64,000 nucleotides of DNA from Scalesia atractyloides (taxonomy: Eukaryota; Streptophyta; Magnoliopsida; Asterales; Asteraceae): contig CAMTDV010000017.1 in NCBI GenBank assembly GCA_947069175.1, positions 52,523,137-52,587,136 of the forward strand, written 5' to 3'. Made by a program: the position numbers and the translations under genes. Positions within the stretch are counted from its first letter, which is position 1. The number at the start of each line of letters is the position of its first letter. The notes under the pieces are model-generated. The model was not told where the DNA came from. It ran no database searches and saw only the letters and a list, made by a program, of their open reading frames with translations. Shown piece after piece: positions 43,906 through 55,221 of the stretch.

Positions 43906-45602
43906 TGGTGTGCGTTAAGCGTACTATGTTTTTATTATTATTTTATGTTTATTTTACGCATTAGTCAAGTTTTAAATTTATAAAACACGATATTGTACTA
44001 ACACTAAACACACAATTGGACAAGTGCACCCGTCATGAGCGTAGTATAGCGTTGTTAAGATACCGAGATCGTCCAAGGACACAAGAGCTTTTAATACCGG
44101 TTTATCGTCAACGTCTAATCAATCTAAATTTTTTTTTGAAAAAAGGTTTAAATATAAAAATTAAATAAGAAGATAAATAAAATAAAATACAAATAGACAA
44201 GATAGAATCACTTGGATCCAACTTCTCTTTTATGTATCCTTTGATAGTTTTTGCACATTCAAACTTTTTAAGAGATTATCTTAGTTATAGTAGTAGGCCC
44301 CTCTTTTAAAGGTGTCGTTACCCTCAACCTAGTGGTTTGAGTCAGCAGGGATACAATCCCAAAGGGTCGGAATATTGGAAGATAATTAAATAAGTTATTA
44401 ATGCGAAAAGTGGTAGGCCCCTCTTTTGAAGGTGACGTTATCCTCGGCTAAGTGGTTTGAGTCAGCATGGATAAAATCCCAAGTAGCCGGTTTAAAATAT
44501 TAATAGTAGTTTACATATGAGAGGTTCAAACTATCCACGCCCTCGCCATCCAATACCCCTAGAGCATTGAAGGAGACCCTAATAAGCTTGAACCAAGTCC
44601 TCACAGGATCTATACACTTAACGAGACAAGAACTTTACCAAACCACCCTTCTAACCCCCTTTAGTTAACACGCTTTATATAGACCGTGTAGACACGAATG
44701 AGCAAATCAATGACATCATGAAGAAATGCTTAGGAAAATTCACTTTCAACATAAGAAACTAGTTAAAGTTATTAATACATATCCAATTAAAAAGTACCGA
44801 AAGATTAAAAATAAAAGTAATACATAAAAGATTAGTCTTCACCAAGTGATGTAAGGAATTTAGCCAAGCATGCCCTTTGTTTGACAAGAACCCTTACAAT
44901 CTATCTTGGATCCCGAGACTACTACACACTCTAAAAGATGATTGATGGATGATGGTGGTGGGTGTTGGTGTTGTAGTGGTGGTGGAGTGGTGGCAAAGTG
45001 AGAGATACTTTGGTTTGCCAGGGATGTCTTTGAAGGGAACCAAGCACCCCTATTGATAGTCAAAACAGAGGCCCGACCACGGCCCCATGTCCAATGGGCA
45101 CGACCCGTGGCCATCATCTTTCTCTTTCTTCATTAATTGCATCTGACAGCAGAGGGCCCCACACGACCCCGTGGCCTCTGGGCACGGCCCGTGGTCAACT
45201 GTTCGCTGTACTATCTGGATTCTGCAAATCTTACAGTTGACCACGCCCCATGTTGGCCTGGGCATGGCCCTGTGATGGGCGTAGAAGCTTTTGCAGGTTT
45301 TGTCTTGAAGTGTAAGGTCTGACCACGCCCCGTGTTGGATGGACACGGCCCGTGGTCGTTTTCTGTAACTTTGTTTTTGTCTTTTGGGGTGTTGCTGAGA
45401 GGTCGGGCATGGTTCGTTATTCTTTCTTTTCATATTTATATTGGTTTTGGCTGCTTATTTTATTATTTCGTTCTTTTATGCTCTTTTTATCCTGAAAATA
45501 CAAAAGGAACAAAGAAACGTGCTTTTTCCAACATTAGTACTAAAAAAGGTTAGTTTTATGCCTCAATTGATTTAATTTATATGTTGCATTTTGTACACAT
45601 CA
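43906..45602 (-). mobile_element. ATH1 5' LTR
   Basis: Collinear with 33993-35691. The TATA site reads TATCAATA near 45050, where the 3' LTR has TATAAATA, so this promoter may be weakened. CACGGCCCGTGG-type palindromes lie at about 45070-45360. Confidence 0.9.
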
Positions 45603-45765
45603 GTCTCTCTCTCTCTCCCTCCCTTTCTCTCTCTCTCTCTTAGTGTCGGGAATCTCTATAGAAGCAGCTTCTCTGTCCCTAAGGATAGGGGTAAGGTTTA
45701 CCTACATCTCACCCTCCACAGACCCTACTAGTAGCTTCGCTATCGGTGGGATGGTTGTTGTCGTC
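45603..45765 (+). mobile_element. LINE 3' end, right of Athila insertion
   Basis: A CT-rich tract, then GAAGCAGCTTCTCTGTCC, GGTAAGGTTTACCTACATC and CACCCTCCACAGACCC, ending in a short GTTGTTGTCGTC tail. This is the usual 3' terminus of plant RTE-type LINEs. Confidence 0.82.
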
Positions 45766-46763
45766 TTAGTATTAAAGCGTGATTTTATAACGCACGATCA
45801 TGTAAGCATTAAAAATCTCTACTTTTTTATATTATTGAAAAACTATGCAACATGTAACATATTTATCAGATACAATAATGCATACTAACAATGTTGCATA
45901 TCACGTTTCTTCTCTCCTTTGTGTGGAAGAGAAAAGGCTCTTTCATTCATAAGTGCTTCTACTTAAAACATACACCAGCTTCAGAGAAAAAAGAAGATAA
46001 GGAAACACATATTAGTTATAAAATTTAAAGCATACAAACCAATAATGTAACAACTATGAAGATATATAGTACTATTAAAGCAACAACACAAATAAGTCAC
46101 GCAAGTCAACAAGAGCCGAATTCACTAATAATAAATTGTCTTACAATGCGGCTTACTAAGGAATTGATTATGGTGTTCAAACTTAGAAAATAAAAATTAA
46201 AAAAAGAATTAAAAGTTTTAACCAGGAATGTACTAGTGAATTTGAAGTTACTAAACCTAGTTATAACATTGTTATGAATATCAATTTTGACATATGATAC
46301 CATGACAAGGTGAAATAACTAATACAGTAATACAATTCGAAATAATCAAGGTCATCGTCATCCTTTGAAGGTTAGTTTTCGAAAAAACAGGAGATTTAAG
46401 TTGGTCTCTAATGTACGACTAAAGTTTGCTGTATACTAAAATCAATATGTTCATATCGTTAATCCATTTAGAATTTATAAATTTTGATTGATATAAAAAT
46501 AAGAATTTATGTGAAGCAAATAGATTTTCCATGAGAAGCACGTTTTATTTCTATGTTTCTCTTTTGATCAAACATTTCTTATCTACAAAATAAATTAATA
46601 GGTTAAATTAAAAGAAATATGATTTTTAATAGTACTCTCCATCCCCAAATTCATACCAACTTAGAAGTAATAACCATTCAAACTTCCCTTTCGACCTTCA
46701 AACTTCCCTGCAATTTCTTTGAAGATCTGCATATTTTTTCTGTTAATATCTACATCCTCTCTT
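45766..46763. other. Unassigned AT-rich sequence
   Basis: I see no retroelement motif, repeat or credible gene. It may be older, low-copy DNA between elements. Confidence 0.4.
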
Positions 46764-47208
46764 CCAGAGGACAACGTCGATATCGAAGAGGTGGCCGGAG
46801 GTGTGCCTCCGATCAAGTGGGATGGACCTACATTTAAGCATATTGTCCATCACCCCAGATTCCCAGATCTTTGGGGAGCGACGTATCTGTTGCCAGTTCA
46901 GATTGTAGCCGACGCTCCAGTCGATTACATTACTCTGTACTCCGGCTTCTTCTACGATGGTAACTTTCGATTACCGGCGACCAACTTACTTGGAGAATTG
47001 TTTATCTTTTATCGGTTCCACATTTTTCAATTAAGCCCATTGCGCATGGTTCGAATACGACATTTTGAGTTATGCTGCCGTTAGACATTGAGCCTTCGGT
47101 CGATCAGTTTAGAGCCTTCTACCAGGTGCAGCGCAACTTGGGTTTTTACTCCTCATTACGCAGTAGCGCAAAGAAGATTTTGTTAGCACCCCCGAAAAGC
47201 TACCATGA
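46764..47208 (+). pseudogene. Gypsy-type transposon ORF fragment
   Basis: The reading frame from about 46764 has GATYLLPVQIVADAPVDYIT, FRLPATNLLGELFIFYRFH and QLSPLRMVRIRHFELCCR, then shifts frame near 47075 to LDIEPSVDQFRAFYQVQRNL and KKILLAPPKSYHD. This resembles the plant 'putative gypsy type transposon' domain. A CTTCCAG at 46761-46767 could be a splice acceptor. It is cut at about 47208 by the family-A LTR. Confidence 0.6.
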
Positions 47209-47305
47209 TTATCCGTGTTATAAACCAATTATCCGTGTCATCAATAAATCGTACGTGTTATAAAACAATTGTCCGTGTTTTAGTTGTGAAAACTTTTGGT
47301 CGTTC

Positions 47306-49639
47306 TGTCACACCCCCAAATTACCACTTATGGAGTTTTACCGCGAGGCGTGTGACATATCTGGATCTAGCCACTAATCATGTGGAACTAACAATAGATA
47401 TTATAAAACAACTCATCATAACCAACATGAAAAGTAAACTTCAAATTAAACGTTTCCCAAAAGTATATGTTCAGCGGAAGCAATGTAACCATTTCAGCAA
47501 TTGAGATCAAACGTTTTAAAAACATAAATTATTTAATGTTCTCAATCCAACATCTCGACCCATGACACTCCAGCTCCTCAGACTGCAAGTTCCCACGTCA
47601 GATATCTAACGACCTGGAAGCATACAGAAAACAAGTGTATCAGCGATAAAGCCGGCGAGTTCACAGTTTTGTTTAACATAAAACAAAGAGGTGTTTAGTT
47701 TAAGGACATGTTACGAATAATAAACTCGGTACCGATTGACTGTTCTGTTTTTGGTGCCCTCATCAATGTCTATCACCATTGATCAACATGTTTAAGGTCA
47801 TTAGTTCACGTCCGTCCTTCCAGGTATGGTGTGAGGGTTGTCAAACCTAATAGCGCTACCAACTAATACCCCGTTGCCTCCAAGGCAACTAGTTTCGGTA
47901 GTAAGTAGGGACTTCCGTGATAGAGTTGAGTTTATTGACTAATAAACTACAATAGTTGTAAAAAAAAGTATTCCTCCAAGGAAGAGTAGTTTGTCCCCCC
48001 CCCCCCCTCCCCCGGACGCATGCTTGTGAAAGTGTAGTGAATTCACCTTAGTTTGCTCGTAGATGTTAATCGTGTTTATACGCGTTAATGATGTGTTAGG
48101 TCCGTTACACGCGACCTAGTGGAGGTTTAAATGTAAGTATATATACAAGTATAGTGTTTGTGATACCCTAAGTTTCCAAACAACCAGGTGTTTAATGTGG
48201 TCTGATTAATAATTTGATGTGGTCTGATTAACAATTTACCATACAGTAACTCATTCAATACCGGCATGTATGGCACCTTTTATCATCTAATTAATTCAAA
48301 ACATGACAAGCATCTTTTATCATTTCATTATTCAAAACATGAATGTGTATGTAACCACATATATTCGGACCTCTAATTAAATATAATAATAGACGATCCT
48401 TATTTAATATCATGAATTCATACATGGATCCATATAAAGTCAGAATATTAAATTCATACATGAATTCATTTAGTCCATTCATGAGTTTAGAACATTAATT
48501 CACACAACAGTAAAGTGAGAAATTCGGATTCCCTTTGCCATGTGTGCATCATATTTCCTTTTCATTTATAAGCTCAGAATATGTGCCAATCTCAAATTAA
48601 TTCGGACTCCAAGTGCTAGCAAACTCTGATCCCTTTTCAATCCCAAACTCGGAATCACCCACTTAATTAATTCGGACCACCTTTCTTGTTGATCAGGATA
48701 TATTAAATGTTCATATGTTTAAGTCCTAAATTCGGACATTTACAAAAAAAGAAGTTCGGACCTTATATAAATTAACCACAATCTCTGACGTGATAAACTC
48801 GGATTCAAACAATTTGACACGTCCGGACTTTCATTAACTTAACAAGTTCGATTATAATCAAGTTCTGACTAGACATTAAAGTCGGACTCATCAAAATCGG
48901 ACACATGCCCATCTAATAAATCCGGACACACGCGACACTCCTTAATTCGGATACCTATACACAACTTTAAACTCGAACCAGTTATCAATTTCGAACTTTG
49001 TGACTTCACAAAGTCTGATAACTGTTCCCGGAATCATCAACCCAGAAATATGGTTTTTAACGTAACATCATAGGATTCGAACCCTAATCTCAACACTGCT
49101 ATCAATCAGATCATCAAATCAACAGTAACAGTTCTAACATAGCAGAGCATCATACGTTCGTTCTACGCTTAACAACAACACATATCCAGCATATATGATC
49201 GATTAAACACAGATTATTGTTTGGATGTCTAGGGTTTGCATGAATCAAAAGAACAAGTTAACATCATATACACAAACACATACCTTAGATACAGTCTAGT
49301 GTTGTTTTAGGAGGATTGGAGTGATCGAGATAAAAGATGAAGAGTTGTGTTGCAAGCCAAAAGTGATTTGAGAATGATTGGGAGAGTAAACTCCTGTACA
49401 TAGATTATGAGGAGGTTTTAGGGTTGTAGGAGTTTTATTAAAGTTTCTAATCTAACCATAATGCACCCCTAACTATGTAACTTTTCACATAAAGCACATT
49501 ATAATCATGCAATTTACAACTAAAACACTCAACTCGCATAATTGGCAAGTAAAGCATAAATTTCAAGCAACGCTAAGGATGTATGTCTAAATTAACTGTG
49601 TTAGGTTAAAATATTAACCTGAAATTGCTGGTTGTCACA
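47306..49639 (-). mobile_element. Solo LTR with perfect TSD
   Basis: 2334 bp, minus strand TGTGACAACC to GGGTGTGACA, flanked by CGTTC at 47301-47305 and 49640-49644. There is no internal region. It arose most likely by LTR-LTR recombination. A C-rich tract is at about 47995-48014. Confidence 0.88.
48500..49020 (-). repeat. ATTCGGAC motif cluster in solo LTR
   Basis: About 15 dispersed copies of ATTCGGAC/TTCGGAC or close variants in some 520 bp, irregularly spaced. Not palindromic. Confidence 0.6.
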
Positions 49640-49674
49640 CGTTCTTTAATGAACACATTCAAGCATGTGTTGAC

Positions 49675-49749
49675 TATACCACCAAAGGGTATCTTTAATA
49701 GACCAGCAAAGGGTCTCTTTAACTAGACTAACAAATCAACAAATGATTT
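49675..49749 (-). repeat. Hairpin trio, compensated version
   Basis: On the minus strand: AAATC/GATTT, AGACC/GGTCT, ATACC/GGTAT. The middle stem is AGATC/GATCT in A1 and A2, so both arms changed together. Confidence 0.75.
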
Positions 49750-51324
49750 GTTAATTAGAAACAGTTTCTTTCATTACCCAAACTTCCACCAAATCCAGTG
49801 GACAGTCCGATAATGGGATTGTCAGTCCTATGGTACCATAACATACTACTAGTCGACTCGGCCAAAGTTAAAGAATGCCATTCGTATCATGGACAAGGCA
49901 CCAACAAGTTGTCCACATTATTGAAATCGTATAGTTTTATATAAACCATAGACTTTGTTTTGAAAACCTTAAAATGATTTAGCGCATATGAATCACCCCA
50001 AAACATTTTAAAACGTAAAAGAGGGGAACTACGTACTCACTTGGGATTGCGTATAAGTCTTGCATAAAAGATCAAACAAAGCTTGGAGGATCAAGGATTC
50101 AAGTGGCTCTTAATATCAGATAACTTTGTTAATAAATCGGGACTTTAATCGACGGATCGGATGGAATGATGTTTTATAAATCAAATGAGTGTTGGAACTC
50201 GTATGGCATGATTTAATAAACTTAACATCCTGATTTGAAAGTGATTCTAAGTGCTTTTGACCCGTTATGACTCGTTAAGGTAGTTTATGCTACTTTAACG
50301 TGTCATAAGTGTAATTATATGTTCAGATGGTTAAATATGTCTTATGATAAGTCTTAAATGCCCAAACATGTTTGAAAATGTTATAACATCAGTTTACATG
50401 TCAAAAAATTGATTACATATGCTTAAAAAGAATTTATGCGCAAAAAGGGCATTTTGGTCATTTTTAAGAACATGAGAATGACTTATCATAACACTAACCA
50501 AACAACATGACCATTAGGTATAACGTCAGTAGGTTATCCCCTATGCAACTATGGTCACATACATGTGTTTGGTCGGATCCTAAGATTGACCAAACGGGTC
50601 GGATTCAAAAGTCAAAGCGGTGGTCAAGATCGCTCGACTTACGACCCTAAATAAGCATTAAACTATAAGTGACGAGTTAGACATGTCAAAACATGTTAAC
50701 CAAGTTGCAAAACTGATTTTGTATAAAAACTTAGTGTTTTGATACCCGAGAAAATAGTTCCGTCGTAAAATGCACATAATGCGCATCTTTGACCGAAACT
50801 TTGACTCGTCACTTCGACTAGTAAACATGGTAATCAAAAGGTGCAATTGCTAGGGATTATAACCTTCGTGATTACGATCACTTTGCAAAGTTCAATTGAA
50901 CTTTGACTTGAACAAAAAAGGTTAGAACCAAAAGTCAAAGAGAAAGTCAACTGTTTGACTTTTAGCTCAAAATAAGCTAAAATAATGAACAAGACTAGGA
51001 AAGAACACTTACTTATGTTCTAGGAAGGGAAGAATGCTCAGTAGGAGGCCTCCAAAGGGAAGCGAACTCCAATTAAGAGCAGGTAGGGGAAGAAGAAGGA
51101 AACAAGCAAGGAATTTGGTTGAATAGCTTGCTATTTATAGTCTTCAGAAAGCTCTAGGATTGTCACAAGTGGCCCGTGTGTTGTCATGATCTTAGGGAGG
51201 CTTAAACACTTGTCAATTGCAGGTTAGAAGCTGGCAATATCGACTTCTTGGGCTCCAAGGATTTGCACAAGAAGTTGCCAGGTTGCAGCCAAGAAACTGT
51301 TGTGCTGGGGGGGGGGGGGGTCCT

Positions 51325-51361
51325 TACGGACCGTTTGGACATGTGCTTACGGTCCGTAAGC
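51325..51361. repeat. CpG palindromes, chromovirus LTR
   Basis: A perfect GCTTACGG, T, CCGTAAGC at 51345-51361, preceded by a broken copy. A G14 run sits just upstream. Confidence 0.8.
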
Positions 51362-51999
51362 CCTTTAGCTAGCAAAAAAGTTTCAAAAAATGGCAGGTTT
51401 GGCCCTGGACTTGTTTCGTCACGTTTTGTCACTTTTAACCTCTTTTAACCTAAGTTTTAGGTTCTATAAAGGTGTTAAGGCATATGTAACTTGGATTATG
51501 CCCAAAACTTTCATGGATGTCAGTTCGTTTGGTTGTACATTTGCGTTTTCGCTTAATTACAACGAACGAAAATGACCGAAATTGCGTAACAATTGATATT
51601 TTTGCATTCTCGTCAATAAAATACATGATTTTATTGATTACAAAAATATTTGGATTTGTATATGTGGTTTGTATTCAAAGATACGAGAATCAGTAGACTT
51701 TTTTGCAGTTTGTCGCAATTAGTCACTGAGCTCAAATAAGCATGTTTTTGCCATACCGAACCCTTCAAAACATATTTCTAAGTTATGTAAAGGGTATCTA
51801 GGGTATGTTTAGCTTATGTACTTGTCCCAGAGTGTATGTCGTGTATAATTAATTACGTTTGCGTATTGGTTTACGATGTCACTTCCAGAAAAGGTTTGAA
51901 AATGTCATAAATTTATACAAATCCTGGAAATAAAACACAAGGTTTCATTGAATACTAAATCGTTTGGAATTGTACAATGATTGAAACGCACAAATGTCA

Positions 52000-53910
52000 G
52001 CCTCCCCTACTTTAGAAAATTTCGTCCCGAAATCCAATTAGAGGAAACTTGTGAAAACAGATGTGGGTATTTCGCTTTCATTTGATCGTCTCGTTCCCAA
52101 GTAAATTTTGGGCCACATTTGGATTTCCAGCGAACTTTAACTATCGGTATTCGCCTACTTGAGTTTCTTGACTTCACGGTCCAGTATCACCACAGGTTTC
52201 TCGACAAAGTGCATAGTGTCATCAACGTGAATTTCGACGAGGGGGTGTGGAGGTTTATATCGGCTAAACACTTTTTCAAATGGGACACGTGGAATGTTGG
52301 GTGAATATTCCCAAGTTCAGGAGGTAGCTCAAGTCGGTAGGCCACCTTTCCAGTTCTCTCAGCGATCTTAAATGGTCCAACATATCGTGGTGCAAGTTTT
52401 CATTTCTTTTCAAATCTAACCACACCTTTCCAAGGGAATACCTTGAGAAGGACGTGATCTCCAACTTGGAATTCCAAGGGCTTGCGTCGTTTGTCAGCAT
52501 ACCTCTTTTGACGGCTTCTAGCTGTCAGAAGGTTATCGCGAATTCTCATGTCTTTGTCTGGTGTGTCGTGAATGAGTTCAGGTCCAGTAAGTTGAGCTTC
52601 ACCGACCTCATTCCAGCAGACAGGTTAATGACATTTTCGACCATATAGAGCTTCGAAAGGCGCCATGTTGATGCTGGCGTGATAACTATTGTTGTAGGAG
52701 AATTCGATCAACGGTAGATGCGAATCCCAACTACCACCAAAGACGATCACACAGGCTCTAAGCATATCCTCCAGTTTTTGAATTGTCCTTTCAGATTGTC
52801 CAACCGTTTGAGGATGATAGACAGTGCTCAGATTGAGTTTGGTTCCCATGGCAGATTGCATGGTCTTCTAAAAGTGAGATGAGAATCGAGCATCTCGATC
52901 AGATTTGATGTTCAAAGGAACACCATGACAAGATACAATCTCATCAACATAGATTTTGGCGAGTTTGTCAACGGATAGATCCTCACGAATCGGCAAAAAG
53001 TGTGCTGACTTTGTTAGACGATCAATGACTACCCAAATGGCATCCTGACCTCCAGATGTGTGCGGAAGTTTAGTGATGAGATCCATCGCAATGTTCTCCC
53101 ACTTCCATACCGGTATTTCTGTTTAAGCAAACCAGATGGGCGTTGATGTTCAACCTTGACTTTAAGACAAGTTAAGAATTTAGACACATAAAAGCAATGT
53201 CCTTCTTCATACCAAGCCACCAATCTTGGGTATGAAGATCCTTCTACATTTTGTATGCACCAGGATGGATTGAATAACGAGACTTATGAGCTTCGTCCAT
53301 CAATAAGGTGCGGAGATTGTCTTGACATGGAACCCACAAACGGTTCATGTAATAAAGTAATTCGTTGTCTTTCGTTTCGAATTGAAGTTCGATGTTTTGA
53401 GGCATCTCATTTTTCAATAAACTTTGGGTTACATATGTACATTGTGCTTGAAGGGTACGTGTCTGGATATCAGATTAAATTCGAACATAATGAAGCTTGA
53501 CACGTTCCTTACGACTAAGTGCATCGACTACAACATTCGCCTTGCCAGTTAGGTAGCAAATCTCGCAGTCGTAGTCATTCAGGAGTTCGACCCAACGTCG
53601 TTGTCTCATAAGTTGTGTAGTTCTTCTCGTGGAATTTCAATTGTCTTGACGCATAGGCTATTACTTTATCTCGTTGCATGAGAACACAACCAAGGCCTAG
53701 ATTCAACGCGTCACAATAGACAACAAAATCGTCGTTGCCATCGGGTAAAGATAGAATAGGAGCATCGCAAAGCTTTTGTTTCAAGGTCTGGAAGGCTTCT
53801 TCTTGTTGGGTCCCCACTCAAAAGGTTTATTCTTTTGAGTCAAAGAAGTGACGGGAGCCGCAATCTTGGAGAAGTTTGTGATAAAACGGCGGTAATAGCC
53901 ACCTAGGGTC
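52000..53910 (-). pseudogene. Chromovirus (Tekay-like) pol remnant: RT end, RNase H, integrase, chromodomain
   Basis: Minus order: RT end near 53910 (GGYYRRFITNFSKIAAPV), RNase H 53817-53575 (FVVYCDALNLGLGCVLMQRD, VIAYASRQLKFHEKNY), integrase core 53086-52868 (Asp in WVVIDRLTKSAHF, Asp in IKSDRDARF) and 52861-52625 (Glu in VGQSERTIQKLEDMLRA) separated by one TAG, IN C-terminus (PPELGNIHPTFHVSHLKKCL) and a chromodomain-like end (VKVRWKSKCGPKFTWERDD). PPT follows. Several frameshifts. Gag, protease and most of RT are missing. Confidence 0.88.
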
Positions 53911-54482
53911 CTCCCTAGGTGGTGTAAGGAAACGGGCAGTAAAGTGCTGCTGGGTCCCTAGAGGTACCGGTCTCGAACGGATAGGAGAAACTGGTGGTGT
54001 GAACACAGGTACAGGTGTAAGTACCCTCCGATGAGCTGTCTGTCGGAGGCCATGGATGGGTATCTCATGGGAACTAGGTGAAGAAAGTGAGTAAGCACTC
54101 AAGGTAGAAAGAGTATAAGGCTCAGAAGGAGTCTCTGATGAAAGTAAGCGGGGTGTTACCGGCTCCCATTCCGAATGCTCTGTAGCAGGAGTAGGACTCC
54201 GGGGGATCGGTCCTAACTGAATAGCAATGTCTAGGGTACGACTATTCTCCGAGGAGCTAGTCGGATGGTAAGATGGAGAACGGTAGGCGCTCGAGACCTC
54301 TCCCTCGCGCCTAGTACGAGGCTGGGTAGGTAAGGACCACAACAGTAACCAGAAGGATCTGGCTCGTTGCTCGATGTCAAGGGGGGTATCAGTGGATCCT
54401 CCTCAGGATCGGTCTCGTATGAGAAGTAGTCTGGCGACTCTAATGATGCGACATGATACTGTAGAAAGAAAACCACACACAA
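53911..54482 (-). other. Pro/Ser-rich ORF fragment fused to chromovirus RT end
   Basis: The frame 54342-53827 encodes a Ser/Pro/Thr-rich stretch (for example RSPSYHPTSSSENS and VPVFTPPVSPIRS), and the overlapping frame 54482-54231 has PDYFSYETDPEEDPLIPP. I do not recognise the family. It could be the N-terminal disordered part of another gag. The junction at about 53905 lies in a palindrome, CCACCTAGGG / CCCTAGGTGG. Confidence 0.4.
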
Positions 54483-54879
54483 TGTAGGACCGATCCTGAT
54501 AGCATAGGAACCTAGATTTGATATCTAATATCCATAATAGCGGAAATATTATGACACAATTACCAAAATAACAAGAAGTAATCAGTTAACGTCATTTTTA
54601 TTGATAAACTTCAAATCTCTAGTTTGACAGAGCTTCGCTACTCAGAGCACCAAAGTTACAAATGAAGAATTCAAGCTAGCTATTTATAGTAGTATAAGTT
54701 TGCTGATGAGGGCATGAGTTCGGGCGAACTTGACATAGTCAAGTTCGGCCGAACTTGACATCACAAAACCATCTCAAGCGAATTTGACTACTAGTTACAT
54801 AAATACTTGATTTTGTTAGCCTATTCATATCTAATCTATACAGACTTGATATAAGACTAAGATATAGACATTCTGCACA
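54483..54879 (-). mobile_element. Copia-like 3' LTR
   Basis: 397 bp on the minus strand, TGTGCAGAATG to GTCCTACA, with TATAAATA at 54681-54688 and two AAGTTCGNNCGAACTT palindromes (54716-54731, 54740-54757). A PPT abuts it. The 5' LTR is not in the window. Confidence 0.75.
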
Positions 54880-54883
54880 AACA

Positions 54884-54897
54884 AACTCCCCCTTGGA
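54884..54897 (-). other. Polypurine tract of copia-like element
   Basis: CCAAGGGGGAGTTTG on the minus strand just before the LTR, the usual copia form. Confidence 0.8.
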
Positions 54898-55221
54898 TAT
54901 CGTCTTTGTCTTTTATCAGTCTCCAAAACTCTGTCTTCAATAAATCTTTAACGTGAACGTCCAAAGAAGTTCTTGTACGGCTTCTTTCGTCTTTCAAGCT
55001 TTGGATCTGGCGTCTGATCAGTAGGTGGCACTTTAGTCATAAATTGATACCTTCTGAGCCTTGCTGCCCTACCTCTTTCATGTATTTCTTCGAGATGCTT
55101 TCTTCTTTCAAAAACTCTACCCGTTCAAGATCTCTCCAGCTTGATTCCCACATCCTACCAGAGTTAACTTCACGTGTAGCATACATTCACAACTCTCTGA
55201 TATTGCATTGCTTGTTCTTTT

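Larger units (their letters stand above)
33993..45602 (-). mobile_element. ATH1: Athila-like Ty3 retrotransposon with LTRs, pol and a downstream ORF
   Basis: Minus-strand layout: 5' LTR 45602-43906, tRNA-Asp PBS 43899-43883, short gag-end ORF 43580-43083, protease, RT, RNase H, integrase (43110-39571), ORF-1-like gene (38514-37490), PPT, 3' LTR 35691-33993. Both LTRs are about 1.7 kb and run TGATGTG to CACACCA. Pol order PR-RT-RH-IN is that of Ty3/gypsy. Pol has several frameshifts and a stop, and most of gag is missing, so this copy is not autonomous. Confidence 0.92.
47209..51999 (-). mobile_element. Family-A LTR (3' LTR of chromovirus remnant), split by a solo LTR
   Basis: Pieces 47209-47305 and 49640-51999. 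The minus strand starts TGACATTTGTG at 51999 next to a purine tract and shares the family-A order: palindromes (51345-51361), the TTTGACTTTC segment, minisatellite and hairpin trio (49675-49749). Its U5 end is missing, truncated at about 47209. Confidence 0.82.

Noticed and set aside
45766..46763. Host gene
   Set aside because: Short ORFs only, no codon bias, splice pattern or domain that I can support.
51306..51320. G14 run and the C-rich run near 47995 as regulatory G-quadruplexes
   Set aside because: Simple homopolymers in LTRs, prone to slippage and assembly error; no further support.
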